In this document: piece after piece, positions 17,498-26,590 of the stretch
How the letters are laid out: the number at the start of each line of letters is the position of its first letter
Position numbering within the stretch: position 1 is the stretch's first letter
Source: Fusibacter sp963666805
GTDB lineage: Bacteria > Bacillota > Clostridia > Peptostreptococcales > Acidaminobacteraceae
Assembly (NCBI GenBank): GCA_963666805.2
Contig: CAXXWR010000006.1
Coordinates: forward strand, 248,001 to 312,000
DNA length: 64,000 bases
Direction: 5' to 3'
Notes under the pieces: generated by a model
What the model was told of the DNA's origin: nothing
What the model saw: the letters and a program-made list of their open reading frames with translations, nothing else
Databases searched by the model: none
Program-made: the position numbers and the translations under genes

Positions 17498-18571
17498 TTA
17501 AATTTCTTCCTCTAAGGCTTTCAATTGTTCAGCTTGGAAGAAAGTTGCAAGTTCATCAATAATCTCATCAATTTCACCTGACATAAAACTGTCCATCTTA
17601 TAAATCGTAATTGGGATTCTATGGTCGGTAATACGACCTTGTGGAAAGTTGTAAGTTCTAATCTTAGCACTTCTATCGCCTGTTCCTACTTGGCTACGAC
17701 GTTGTTCTGCAATTTCTTCATTTTGCTTATTCTGTTCTATTTCAAAAAGTCTCGCCTTCAACACTTGAAGTGCTTTTTCTTTATTACTCAATTGTGATTT
17801 ACCATCTTGACACGTTACTACAAGACCGGTTGGTAAGTGGGTAATTCTAACAGCAGAGTCTGTCGTATTAACACTTTGACCCCCGTTACCTGAAGAACGG
17901 TAAACATCTACACGAATATCGTTCGCCTTGATTTCAACCTCAACATCATCAACCTCTGGTAAAACTGCCACTGTTGCAGTAGAAGTGTGGATACGACCAC
18001 CCGATTCTGTTTGCGGGATTCTTTGAACGCGGTGAGTCCCACTTTCATATTTAAGTCGTGAATAAGCACCATTACCACTGATCATCACAGAGGCCTCTTT
18101 AATACCACCTACACCTGTTTCTGATGTATTCAACACTTCAACTTTCCAGCGATTCTTTTCAGCATAACGTGTATAGAGTCTTAAAAGTTCACCTGCAAAA
18201 AGACCCGCTTCATCCCCACCTGCACCTGCACGCACTTCTAAAATAACATTGCGCTCATCATTAGGGTCTTTAGGTAATAGAAGTTTTTTAAGGTCACTTT
18301 CAATGTCAACAATTGAGCCTTCTAACTCTTCAAGTTGCATCTTGGCTAATTCTTTCATTTCATCATCATCTTCTTTTAACATTTCATTGGCTTCTTCAAT
18401 ACCTGCTTTGGTATTCTTGTATTCTTTGTATTTTTCAACAATCGGAGCCATTTCCGCATGTTCTTTCATCAATTTTTGCCAAAGCGTTTGATCGCTAATG
18501 ACTTCTGGATCAGAAATTTTTAGCCCCAACTCTTCAAATTTTTCCTCGATAAATTCTAATTTATCAAACAT
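17498..18571 (-). CDS. prfA: Peptide chain release factor 1
   Basis: Terminates translation at UAA/UAG. The 357-aa protein has the anticodon-like tripeptide in R-I-P-Q-T-E-S-G-G (P-x-T form, so RF1 rather than RF2) and the catalytic G-G-Q in S-G-N-G-G-Q-S that is methylated by PrmC. The prmC gene lies 14 nt upstream, so enzyme and substrate are in one operon. The C-terminal R-I-T-D-H-R-I segment is also normal. Confidence 0.97.
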   Translation of the reverse strand: MFDKLEFIEEKFEELGLKISDPEVISDQTLWQKLMKEHAEMAPIVEKYKEYKNTKAGIEEANEMLKEDDDEMKELAKMQLEELEGSIVDIESDLKKLLLPKDPNDERNVILEVRAGAGGDEAGLFAGELLRLYTRYAEKNRWKVEVLNTSETGVGGIKEASVMISGNGAYSRLKYESGTHRVQRIPQTESGGRIHTSTATVAVLPEVDDVEVEIKANDIRVDVYRSSGNGGQSVNTTDSAVRITHLPTGLVVTCQDGKSQLSNKEKALQVLKARLFEIEQNKQNEEIAEQRRSQVGTGDRSAKIRTYNFPQGRITDHRIPITIYKMDSFMSGEIDEIIDELATFFQAEQLKALEEEI

Positions 18572-18585
18572 CTTATCCCTCCAAA

Positions 18586-19440
18586 TTAATCATTAAAACC
18601 ATATATAAATCGTTCAATGCCCCTTAAATCAGCGAACCTTCCCACTGACTTGTAGCCATTTTCACTCATAAGCCGTTCAATTTGAGTTGCTTGGTCATGT
18701 CCCGCTTCAAAAATCAGCATACCACCCATTTCAAGGTAAGCTTTTGCCTCTGGAATCATTTTGCGATAAAAATCCAGACCATCTTGTCCGCCAAAAAGAG
18801 CCGTATGGGGTTCAAAACCATTGACTTCTTTTTGAAGTTTTTCGCCTTGTCCAAGAGGAATATAGGGTGGATTAGAAACAATGACATCATAGTTTCCATT
18901 GATGCTTTCAAATAAATCACTTTCAATAAAAACCATATTTTCAGAAACATGATTGAGCACACTGTTTTCTCTTGCCACTTTCAGTGCACCAAGAGATATA
19001 TCAGAAGCTTCTACTCGCAAGTCTTGTCCCAGTACTGCAAGGGCAATGGCTATCGCCCCACTGCCCGTCCCAACATCCAAAACTTTTAATGGGTCTGGTG
19101 ATTTCATAGACTGAGCTTTTTCATAAGTCAGTAGAAATTCTACCAGTGACTCCGTGTCTTGCCTTGGGATTAAGACGTCTGGACACACATGAAAGGGAAG
19201 CCCCATAAACTCTTGCTCCCCTAAAATATATTGTATAGGTTCATGTTTTAATCTTCTCTCTAATAAAGCCTGTACTTGATTGACCCTTTCCTCAGGCACT
19301 TGTTCTTGAGGCGAAAGTATAAAAGAGAGCCAATCGCAATGAAAAACAGCTTCTATTATATATCGGCTTTCAGTTCTTACTTCATCTGTAACCATTTCAA
19401 GTGTCTTTTCAATATATTCCCTTAAAGCTTTTCGATTCAT
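18586..19440 (-). CDS. prmC: Release factor glutamine methyltransferase
   Basis: Methylates the Gln of the GGQ motif in RF1/RF2. At 284 aa it has an N-terminal helical domain, then the SAM-binding D-V-G-T-G-S-G-A-I-A-I loop and the catalytic N-P-P-Y motif. A reading 22 codons longer (19506) would run into the upstream gene. The ATG at 19440 follows a GGAG by 7 nt and lies 1 nt past the upstream stop, so I chose it. It directly precedes prfA. Confidence 0.95.
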   Translation of the reverse strand: MNRKALREYIEKTLEMVTDEVRTESRYIIEAVFHCDWLSFILSPQEQVPEERVNQVQALLERRLKHEPIQYILGEQEFMGLPFHVCPDVLIPRQDTESLVEFLLTYEKAQSMKSPDPLKVLDVGTGSGAIAIALAVLGQDLRVEASDISLGALKVARENSVLNHVSENMVFIESDLFESINGNYDVIVSNPPYIPLGQGEKLQKEVNGFEPHTALFGGQDGLDFYRKMIPEAKAYLEMGGMLIFEAGHDQATQIERLMSENGYKSVGRFADLRGIERFIYGFND

Positions 19441-19441
19441 A

Positions 19442-20377
19442 TCAATGCTCCATCGGGTCATCCATTTTAACCAATACTGCCTTAAAAGCTGCAATTGCCA
19501 CTTCAAGTTGTGTATCGTCAGGCTCTGCTGTTGTTAGATTTTGCATCATTAAGCCCGGATAACTGATTGCCTTTACGATTGGGTTATTAGAACGACCTGC
19601 AAGTTTAAGCACTTCGTAAGATACCCCTGCAACAACTGGCAATAAAAGCAGTTTAAGCAACACTCTAATCAATATATTATTCCAACTGATAAATGAAAAC
19701 AGAATAATACTAATGATAAGAACAAAGAAAATAAAGCTTGTGCCGCATCTAGGATGTAGTCTCGTAAAAGCTCTTGCATTTTCAACAGTTACATCTTGAC
19801 CACTTTCAAAACAATGAATGGTCTTATGTTCAGCACCATGGTATTGGAAAACCCGTTTAATGTCTTCCATCTGTGAAATCAATTTCACGTAAACGATGAA
19901 AAAGATAATCTTTAATACCCCTTCAATCGCACTCAAGACCACTTGAGTCTCTACAAAGCTTTTGAAAAAGCCTACAATGACTGTCGGTAAAACACCAAAC
20001 AACAAAAGGGCTAATCCAAAAGCGGATAATATAGAAACCCCCATTAAAACATCATCTGCATGTTTACCAAATACTTTTTCTACTTTTTTTTCAAAAGCAG
20101 ACTGTTCTGCTGCCTCTTCTTCATCTATATAGAATTCTGCAGAATAGGTTAAGGCTTTAACGCCCACTACCATTGACGCAATCAAGTTAAATGTTCCTCT
20201 TACAAATGGAATTTTAGCCACTTTCCAATTCCCAATTTCACTTGTTTTTTCTTCTTTTATTTCAATTTCACCATCAGGTTTACGAACTGCAATAGCTACG
20301 TTATCAGCACCACGCATCATAACGCCCTCTATAAGTGCTTGCCCGCCTATACTGGTGTACTTAGGTTGATCACTCAT
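19442..20377 (-). CDS. DUF1385 family membrane protein (YqhQ-like)
   Basis: Protein of unknown function, 311 aa, commonly found next to rpmE and prmC in Clostridia. It begins with a conserved soluble segment (G-G-Q-A-L-I-E-G-V-M-M-R), followed by about four membrane helices in two pairs. A highly conserved loop lies between them: Y-H-G-A-E-H-K-T, then C-F-E-S-G-Q and H-P-R-C-G-T-S-F. Those His/Cys/Glu residues suggest a metal or catalytic site, but no activity is known to me. It is translationally coupled to prmC. Confidence 0.9.
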   Translation of the reverse strand: MSDQPKYTSIGGQALIEGVMMRGADNVAIAVRKPDGEIEIKEEKTSEIGNWKVAKIPFVRGTFNLIASMVVGVKALTYSAEFYIDEEEAAEQSAFEKKVEKVFGKHADDVLMGVSILSAFGLALLLFGVLPTVIVGFFKSFVETQVVLSAIEGVLKIIFFIVYVKLISQMEDIKRVFQYHGAEHKTIHCFESGQDVTVENARAFTRLHPRCGTSFIFFVLIISIILFSFISWNNILIRVLLKLLLLPVVAGVSYEVLKLAGRSNNPIVKAISYPGLMMQNLTTAEPDDTQLEVAIAAFKAVLVKMDDPMEH

Positions 20378-20544
20378 ATCGTCTCACTTTCATCTTGTTA
20401 TAAGTTATCGGTTGACAGTATCAATAAGGTTGTATAAGTACCCCCTATTATATCATGATGCCTTATTTTATCATACATTAAAGCTTAATCCTACTTCCAT
20501 ATATAACATTATTGTAAACAAGATTTTAAGATTGATTGTCACTT

Positions 20545-21144
20545 TTATTTTCCAGCCAACTCTTCCGCTTTGTATTTAAAGTAGCACTTAGGACAAAGTG
20601 ACTCATACGTCACTTCATTCTCACCATCAATTGCCACTTGTTCCCCTTTGAAGACGAATTTACCGTCAATTTTCCTGCCATTCAATATTGCTTTTCTACC
20701 ACAACGACAAATGGTTTTAAGTTCTTCAATACTATGAGCCAATAACAAAAGGCGTTCTGAGCCTTCAAATCCTTGCATTTGAAAGTCTGTTCTAAGACCA
20801 TAACAAATAACAGGAATATCCTTAGTCACAGCAATTTCAAACAATTGATCAATATGCTCTGCCTTAAAAAACTGGACTTCATCCACTAATATACAGTCAA
20901 TCATCCCATGGTCACGTGACCATTCCTCAACACGCGAGATCATATTTTCATCTAATTTAACCAATAAATCTACATTTCTATCTATGCCAAGCCTTGAAAC
21001 GACCTTTTCTCCCCCTTTAGTATCTGTAAAAGGTTTAATAATAATAGCCGTCATACCTCGCTCAAAGTAATTGTGCACCACCTGCATCAATGCCGTTGAT
21101 TTACCACAATTCATTGCACCGTATCTAAAATAGAGTTTTGACAT
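20545..21144 (-). CDS. tdk: Thymidine kinase, type II
   Basis: Phosphorylates thymidine with ATP in pyrimidine salvage. The 199-aa protein has the P-loop G-A-M-N-C-G-K-S-T (residues 9-17), the D-E-V-Q-F-F motif with the catalytic acid, and zinc-ribbon cysteines in C-R-C-G and C-P-K-C near the C-terminus. Together with upp and dCMP deaminase it makes three pyrimidine-salvage genes in this block. Confidence 0.96.
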   Translation of the reverse strand: MSKLYFRYGAMNCGKSTALMQVVHNYFERGMTAIIIKPFTDTKGGEKVVSRLGIDRNVDLLVKLDENMISRVEEWSRDHGMIDCILVDEVQFFKAEHIDQLFEIAVTKDIPVICYGLRTDFQMQGFEGSERLLLLAHSIEELKTICRCGRKAILNGRKIDGKFVFKGEQVAIDGENEVTYESLCPKCYFKYKAEELAGK

Positions 21145-21173
21145 ACTACCCCCTCAAATCAATATTTTGTTCT

Positions 21174-21182
21174 ATTATATCA
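21174..21182 (-). promoter_or_regulatory. Extended -10 promoter candidate for tdk
   Basis: TGA-TATAAT on the minus strand, about 30 nt before the tdk start and after the rpmE terminator. No good -35 box is visible. Confidence 0.45.
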
Positions 21183-21218
21183 AATTTTAATCCTTGAAAT
21201 CATTTTTTATACAACAAA

Positions 21219-21247
21219 ATAGGTTAGGATAAAATATCCTAACCTAT
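21219..21247 (-). terminator. rpmE terminator
   Basis: Thirteen perfect pairs (ATAGGTTAGGATA with its complement) around a 3-nt loop, with TTTTG following on the minus strand. It lies 11 nt after the rpmE stop. Confidence 0.85.
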
Positions 21248-21258
21248 CATTCATATCA

Positions 21259-21459
21259 TTATTTAAGACCATATTTTTCTTTGAATTTTTCTGCTCTACC
21301 ACCACGATCTACTTGTTTCGCAGTACCAGTAAAGAATGGGTGACACTCAGAACAAATTTCGATTCTGATATCGTCTTTTACAGATTTAGTAGTGAACGTA
21401 TTGCCACACGCGCAACGTACTTCTACTTCATGATATTCTGGATGAATGCCTTGTTTCAT
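21259..21459 (-). CDS. rpmE: Ribosomal protein bL31, zinc-binding form
   Basis: Large-subunit ribosomal protein of 66 aa. Four cysteines in the pattern C-A-C-G ... C-S-E-C identify the zinc-binding (C+) type. I chose the ATG at 21459 (MKQGIHPEYHEV), which has AGAGG 8 nt upstream and the family's usual length; the GTG three codons earlier overlaps the ribosome site. It has its own promoter and terminator between rho and tdk. Confidence 0.96.
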   Translation of the reverse strand: MKQGIHPEYHEVEVRCACGNTFTTKSVKDDIRIEICSECHPFFTGTAKQVDRGGRAEKFKEKYGLK

Positions 21460-21523
21460 TTCCTTCACCTCTTTCTCATTTGTATTTATATCAATACACG
21501 ATAATCAATTTTCAAGCTTTTAC

Positions 21524-21552
21524 ATTATAACACAGCTTTTTTTATTATTCAA
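21524..21552 (-). promoter_or_regulatory. rpmE promoter
   Basis: Minus strand: TTGAAT, 17-bp spacer, TATAAT, with TGT before the -10 box. The start point would fall about 58 nt upstream of the rpmE ATG. Confidence 0.7.
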
Positions 21553-21573
21553 CACGTTAATTAAGAGAATTTA

Positions 21574-23043
21574 TTAATATTCCTTATTAACCCAATCAAT
21601 AAATTCTTGGTTTGTTCGCGTAGTCATTAGGGCATCTATTATTTTTTCTGTCGTTTCCATAGAATTGTATTTATCCAGATTACGACGCAGGCGGTAGACC
21701 GCTTCCAGTTGTTCTTGGTTAAATAAAAGCTCTTCTCGACGCGTACCCGACCGCCTAATATCAATAGAAGGAAAAATACGTTTCTCCGATAACTTGCGGT
21801 CAAGTAAAAGTTCCATATTACCGGTCCCTTTGAACTCTTCAAAGATGACATCGTCCATCCGCGAACCCGTTTCAATTAAGGCTGTTGCTAAAATCGTTAA
21901 TGAACCGCCCTCTTCAATATTTCTTGCCGCTCCAAAGAAACGTTTTGGTCGGTGGAGAGCGTTAGGATCAAGTCCCCCTGAAAGCGTTTTACCACTTGAA
22001 GGCATTTCCAAGTTATAAGCTCTTGCCAATCGGGTAATACTGTCTAACAAAACAACCACATCTTTTTTTTGCTCAACCAAGGCTTTAGCCCGCGCCAGAA
22101 CCATTTCTGCCACCTTAATGTGGTGTGAAGGCAATTCGTCAAAAGTACTGTAAATCACGTCCGCATTAATCGACCGCTTCATATCGGTCACTTCTTCAGG
22201 CCGTTCATCAATTAAAAGTACAATCAACTCGACCTCTGGATAATTCATCGCTATACTCTTGGCTATTTTTTGTAGCAAGATGGTTTTTCCTGACTTTGGC
22301 GGTGCCACAATCAGTCCCCTTTGCCCTTTCCCAATAGGAGAAACCACATCAATGATGCGCATGGCAAGGTCTTTAGAATATCGTTCTAAAATAAAGCGTT
22401 CATTAGGGTACATGGGTGTCAAATCATCAAATTTAGGTCGATATTGTCCTGCCTTAGGTTGATCGCCATTGATTTCTTTAACATATAAAAGTGCTTTGAA
22501 TCGTTCCCCTTGATTAGGCGCACGGGTCACCCCTTTGATTTTATCACCTGTTCGCATGTGGAATTTACGAATTTGAGAAGGCGAAACATATACATCGGCA
22601 TCACTTGATAGGAAGTTTTCAAACCTTAAAAAACCGTAGCCTTGTTCCATAAGTTCTAAAACGCCTTCAACCTCTTCACGATCAGCATTACCTTTGATAC
22701 TCTTTTTAGACTCTGTTTTAGACTCTGTTTTAGACTCTGTTTTAGACCCCATTTTAGGTTCTCTCGATGGCGACTTGTCCATATCTTTTTCAAAAGAAGA
22801 TGGGGGCGACACTTTCTCTTCTTCCTCTTCTTCATCTTCTTCTGAACCATAGTCCGCTATGTATTCATGAGTTGGGGGTTTTACCGCTTTGACTTCTCCC
22901 TCTTCTGCCGTATCCGAATTGCCACCAATAATCATATCTATAAGGTCATCTTTACGACATTTATTCACACCTTTAAAGCCCATAGCTTTTGCAATTTCAC
23001 GCAAGTCCACGACCTTTTTTTCTTTCAAACTTCTAATATCCAT
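21574..23043 (-). CDS. rho: Transcription termination factor Rho
   Basis: Hexameric RNA-dependent ATPase that ends transcription. The 489-aa protein is longer than the usual 420 or so because an acidic, low-complexity insert (residues about 50-120, rich in Glu/Ser/Lys) separates the N-terminal helical domain from the RNA-binding cold-shock-like domain (G-Y-G-F-L-R). The Walker A reads A-P-P-K-S-G-K-T, Walker B V-V-L-L-D-S-I, and the arginine-finger region G-S-R-M-D-D is intact. The insert contains an in-frame S-K-T-E repeat encoded by 12-bp tandem DNA copies. Confidence 0.96.
   Translation of the reverse strand: MDIRSLKEKKVVDLREIAKAMGFKGVNKCRKDDLIDMIIGGNSDTAEEGEVKAVKPPTHEYIADYGSEEDEEEEEEKVSPPSSFEKDMDKSPSREPKMGSKTESKTESKTESKKSIKGNADREEVEGVLELMEQGYGFLRFENFLSSDADVYVSPSQIRKFHMRTGDKIKGVTRAPNQGERFKALLYVKEINGDQPKAGQYRPKFDDLTPMYPNERFILERYSKDLAMRIIDVVSPIGKGQRGLIVAPPKSGKTILLQKIAKSIAMNYPEVELIVLLIDERPEEVTDMKRSINADVIYSTFDELPSHHIKVAEMVLARAKALVEQKKDVVVLLDSITRLARAYNLEMPSSGKTLSGGLDPNALHRPKRFFGAARNIEEGGSLTILATALIETGSRMDDVIFEEFKGTGNMELLLDRKLSEKRIFPSIDIRRSGTRREELLFNQEQLEAVYRLRRNLDKYNSMETTEKIIDALMTTRTNQEFIDWVNKEY
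22704..22747 (-). repeat. 12-bp tandem repeat inside rho
   Basis: The plus-strand unit TTTTAGACTCTG occurs three times exactly, followed by a partial fourth copy. It encodes S-K-T-E repeats in the disordered insert of Rho. Because the unit is a multiple of three, copy-number change would not break the frame. Confidence 0.9.
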
Positions 23044-23332
23044 TTTTATCCTCGCTCAAATTTTTTTCTATTGGGGAAAAACCATTAAGATAGTATAATA
23101 TAGTAGAATTGATTCATGCAGCACCAAAAGCAACGCAATAACAGTCAAGACTATTTTCAACCCCTAAAAAAAGGTTAAATCTTTTTTGAATGGTTAATAA
23201 ATATAACAGGAGAAAATCAATTTCTCCACATTTTTGTCACATTTAAGAAATTAATTCGTGATATACTTGATTCACGCTAGCCTTAGTCTAGCATAAATAA
23301 AATGAATTCGCAACGATTGGAAAGGTGTCCAC

Positions 23333-25174
23333 ATGAAAAGGAAGTTATTAGTCTTATCAATCAGCGTTTATGCTCTGCTCATACTCGCTTCTCTTACCTT
23401 TGCACAAGCAGCTCAAAATACAAAAAACACCCCTACAATGGGCGGAACACCTTGTTACGCTACTGTCAATTTTGATGACCGTCCCATTAACTTCAGTCAG
23501 CCACCCTTGGTGATGAATGGTGCCATTATGGTTTCGGGAAAAGAAATGTTTGATGCCATGGGTATCCAAGTTTATTGGATGGATAAAACCCAAGAACTCA
23601 TTGGCTATCGTGACAATGTATTCGTCAAATTTAAAGAAGGGAGCACCACTGCCTATATTAATGGTAAATCAGTCTCTCTTGATGTTGCCCCGACGCTTAG
23701 AAAAGGGACACTCTTCGTGCCTGCTGAAACGATTATTCGCGCTTACGAACTTAATTATACTCTTGATAGTACATTTAACTCCCTTTCCTTAGAGTATAGA
23801 GACAACGTTTATCAGTACAGAAAATTCGGCTTTAAGCAATTTAAAAAAGTCTCTACTACTAACTGGGGGATCAGCTTTTTTATTCCGGAATATTGGGAAC
23901 GGACCAATAATGGCACTGTTAATTTTGGCGCTAAAAATGATTATGAATACTATTTAATGACCATTTCAGCACTCCCACTTGACGACAGCTTTAATCGTTC
24001 TATTATCCTCAAAAGCCAGCTCAATAATTTTCAAATAGAATATGGTGATCAGTTTATAAAAGGGGAAACTTATTCTCATAAATATGGTGAATTTCAGGCT
24101 ACCGTTCAAGAGTATTCACTTATGGAAGATGATAAAGAGCTCAAAGGTATTCTCTATATCTTTTTCGAAAATAATATTGCCTATATCTTTAACGCTACTT
24201 ATGATCCGACACTTGCTTCAAGTGAAGGTGCGCAAATATACGATACGATTATGTCTACCTTCCAAATTAGCAAATTAACCGTAGATGAAGCCACAGAATA
24301 TTACCTTGAACTCAACAATTTCTTCGATTACAACATGCATTTAGATGAAGAACTCTATTCTAATATGGTCGTTGATGGACACATCCCTTTCTCAGGAACA
24401 ATTGATGAGAGCACAAATGTGAAGGGCCTTAACATCCTGATTTCTAAAGACAATCAAACGACCGAGTACTATGTTCCTATCATATCAGGACACTATGATG
24501 CCGAATTGCCTCTGCCTTATAGCTTTGGCATGCACAATATTAAAGTCTATTTAGATCTTAATGAGGTCCAAGATACTGCTACATTAGGGGACGAAGTAAC
24601 CAACTTAACCCTTGACCAACAAATTGATGAAGAGATCAATGACGCTTCTCAATTAGACCCTAAAACATTGGCTCTTGAATGGTCTGCAATTAACATCTCC
24701 ACTGATGATATCCAGCATCTCATCAGCTCACAATATGTCAACTATGACAATCCCGCGGTTTATTCGATGGCTAATTCGATTACCTATAATTTAACCAGTG
24801 ATTATGCCAAAGCAAGAGGGATTTATGACTATATTTGTAACCATTATGAGTATTCAAAACTTGAATTTGACAACACCATTTCAACCACACAAGATATGTT
24901 ATCACAGCCATCAGGTAATGAAGTTGAACTTTCTAATCTTTACGCTGGTCTCTTAAGAGCCCTTAATATTCCTGCTAAGATTATGAGAGGCAACATCGGA
25001 GATACTTCTCATTACTGGGTAGAAGTCTACATCAATGGGAACTGGATTGTATCTGACCTCGCTTGGGAAATTCAGAATAATGATGACTTTCAAAAAAATG
25101 GGCTTAAGTATTTTAATCTCAATAAGGCTGGCCACTATTCTCAATACGACAAAATTGAACTTCTCCCTTTCTAA
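23333..25174 (+). CDS. Secreted protein: CuAO-N-like domain plus transglutaminase-like domain without Cys
   Basis: A 613-aa exported protein. A signal peptide of about 25 residues ends at A-Q-A-A. Residues about 45-160 resemble the copper amine oxidase N-terminal-like domain (P-L-V-M-N-G-A-I-M-V-S...F-V-P-A-E-T), common in Clostridia as a wall or peptidoglycan-binding module. A middle beta-rich region follows. The C-terminal 130 residues have the transglutaminase-core pattern: L-L-R-A-L-N-I-P-A, then H560-Y-W-V-E-V and V-S-D575. The position expected for the nucleophilic Cys is Glu530, so peptidase or cross-linking activity is doubtful. It stands alone, divergent from rho, and ends at a bidirectional terminator. 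Confidence 0.8.
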   Translation: MKRKLLVLSISVYALLILASLTFAQAAQNTKNTPTMGGTPCYATVNFDDRPINFSQPPLVMNGAIMVSGKEMFDAMGIQVYWMDKTQELIGYRDNVFVKFKEGSTTAYINGKSVSLDVAPTLRKGTLFVPAETIIRAYELNYTLDSTFNSLSLEYRDNVYQYRKFGFKQFKKVSTTNWGISFFIPEYWERTNNGTVNFGAKNDYEYYLMTISALPLDDSFNRSIILKSQLNNFQIEYGDQFIKGETYSHKYGEFQATVQEYSLMEDDKELKGILYIFFENNIAYIFNATYDPTLASSEGAQIYDTIMSTFQISKLTVDEATEYYLELNNFFDYNMHLDEELYSNMVVDGHIPFSGTIDESTNVKGLNILISKDNQTTEYYVPIISGHYDAELPLPYSFGMHNIKVYLDLNEVQDTATLGDEVTNLTLDQQIDEEINDASQLDPKTLALEWSAINISTDDIQHLISSQYVNYDNPAVYSMANSITYNLTSDYAKARGIYDYICNHYEYSKLEFDNTISTTQDMLSQPSGNEVELSNLYAGLLRALNIPAKIMRGNIGDTSHYWVEVYINGNWIVSDLAWEIQNNDDFQKNGLKYFNLNKAGHYSQYDKIELLPF

Positions 25175-25192
25175 AAACATTTTATCCACTAT

Positions 25193-25240
25193 AAAAAGCC
25201 TTTGGTCGAGTGAACCTCACTCAATCAAAGGCTTTATTTA
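25193..25240 (+). terminator. Bidirectional terminator between converging genes
   Basis: AAAGCCTTTG pairs with CAAAGGCTTT, with an inner AGTG/CACT arm. T-rich tails are present on both strands, so it can end both the transglutaminase-like gene and kce. Confidence 0.85.
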
Positions 25241-25251
25241 TACAGTTTATC

Positions 25252-26070
25252 TTAACCTTTTGTAATTCCTAAAATTTTTCTCGCTTCTTCTGGTGTTGCC
25301 ACCTCACGTCCAGCTTCCTTCGCAAGTCTCACAATCCGTTCAACAAGTTCCGCATTAGAAACTGCCAGTTGCCCTTTTTTATAATATACATTGTCTTCAA
25401 ACCCAACTCTTACATGGCCTCCCATGATGATTGCCATCATGGCAAGTGGAGTTTCATAACGTCCAATACCCGCAACAGTCCAAGTCCAGTCTTCTGGAAG
25501 CTTGCTGACCATAAACATGAGGTCTTCGGGATTGCCCGGACAAGCGCCTGGCACCCCTAATACAAAATCAACATGAGCGGGTGTATGAATTAGGCCTTTT
25601 TTCGCCAAACGTTTAGCATTTTCAAGCATGCCCCGTTCAAAGATTTCAAGTTCAGGTTTAACCCCTTTGTCTAGCATTTTACGGGCAAACGTTTCCATAT
25701 AAGATTCAGAATTCATAAAAACATCTTCGCCAAAATTACAAGTCCCACAACTTAAAGTCGCCATTTCTGGACTCAAGTCAACGGGTTCTAATCGCTCTTC
25801 TGGACTATGCCAAACCGCACCACCTGTTGACGGCTGAAAAATAATAGGACATTTGGCTTCAATTTTTTCTTTAATCGCCTTATAAACGGCATAACTTTGA
25901 GTGGGCTCGCCCTTCTCATCTCTCGCATGAACATGAACCACCGACGCCCCCGCCTTATAACATTCATAAGCAGCTTCAGCGATTTCATCAGGTGTTAATG
26001 GCAAATGGGGTTGTTCTTTTCGTGTCACTTCAGCACCTGTTAAAGCAGCTGTTATAATCAACTTTTCCAT
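25252..26070 (-). CDS. kce: 3-keto-5-aminohexanoate cleavage enzyme (BKACE family)
   Basis: In lysine fermentation, Kce converts 3-keto-5-aminohexanoate plus acetyl-CoA to acetoacetate and 3-aminobutyryl-CoA. The 272-aa TIM-barrel protein has Glu14 and the zinc pair His46-V-His48 (V-V-H-V-H-A-R-D), plus Glu225 in G-F-E-D-N, matching the zinc/catalytic set of characterised Kce. Other BKACE members use different beta-keto acids, so the substrate is inferred from the kal neighbour. The start at 26070 follows GGAGG by 5 nt; a reading 48 codons longer has no support. kal lies 13 nt upstream. Confidence 0.9.
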   Translation of the reverse strand: MEKLIITAALTGAEVTRKEQPHLPLTPDEIAEAAYECYKAGASVVHVHARDEKGEPTQSYAVYKAIKEKIEAKCPIIFQPSTGGAVWHSPEERLEPVDLSPEMATLSCGTCNFGEDVFMNSESYMETFARKMLDKGVKPELEIFERGMLENAKRLAKKGLIHTPAHVDFVLGVPGACPGNPEDLMFMVSKLPEDWTWTVAGIGRYETPLAMMAIIMGGHVRVGFEDNVYYKKGQLAVSNAELVERIVRLAKEAGREVATPEEARKILGITKG

Positions 26071-26083
26071 TTGAGCCTCCCGA

Positions 26084-26464
26084 TTACTTTCTTTGTTTGT
26101 CTTTAGGTACGACACAAGTGCCAACTGCACGACAAACAACAATCGGTTCTTGCAAAACATCACAAGCTGATTCATTGATATCAGGTCTAGGGATAATGAC
26201 TTTTCTCGCTTCAAAAACCATTTTTCTTGAAGAATTACCTACTTTTGTGATTTCACCTACTGCTTCAATATAATCACCAGCATAGACCGGTGCTAAAAAT
26301 TCAACAGATTCATAACCTGCAAATAGCCCCTCATCACCGTCATTCATAATTAAGAGTTCAGTTGCTACATCACCAAATAAATTCAGCATTTTTGCCCCGT
26401 CTACAAGATTGCCACCGTAGTGTGCATCATGCATAGACATTCTCATTCGAATCATTGACTTCAT
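26084..26464 (-). CDS. kal: 3-aminobutyryl-CoA ammonia-lyase
   Basis: Removes ammonia from L-3-aminobutyryl-CoA to give crotonyl-CoA. The 126-aa hotdog-fold protein has the typical N-terminus with M-S-M-H-D-A-H-Y-G-G-N-L-V-D-G-A and an F-A-G-Y-E-S-V-E-F-L-A-P-V-Y-A-G-D strand pair. Its place directly before kce supports the assignment over a generic thioesterase. The product crotonyl-CoA would feed the acyl-CoA dehydrogenase/EtfBA encoded at 42.9-45.8 kb. No other lysine-fermentation genes (kamA, kamDE, kdd) are in the window. Confidence 0.88.
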   Translation of the reverse strand: MKSMIRMRMSMHDAHYGGNLVDGAKMLNLFGDVATELLIMNDGDEGLFAGYESVEFLAPVYAGDYIEAVGEITKVGNSSRKMVFEARKVIIPRPDINESACDVLQEPIVVCRAVGTCVVPKDKQRK

Positions 26465-26590
26465 TTGTTCCCTCCAAAAAATCTAAATGTATTTTTTGTC
26501 CCTGTACTTCTTCATTGTACAATAGTCAGAAAACTTTTAAAACCCCTAAAGCCATCATTTTATGATCATTTAAAAAACCTCAAATAAAAA

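Noticed and set aside
22704..22747. Short tandem repeats as a CRISPR-like array
   Set aside because: The copies are contiguous 12-mers without spacers and lie in frame inside rho.
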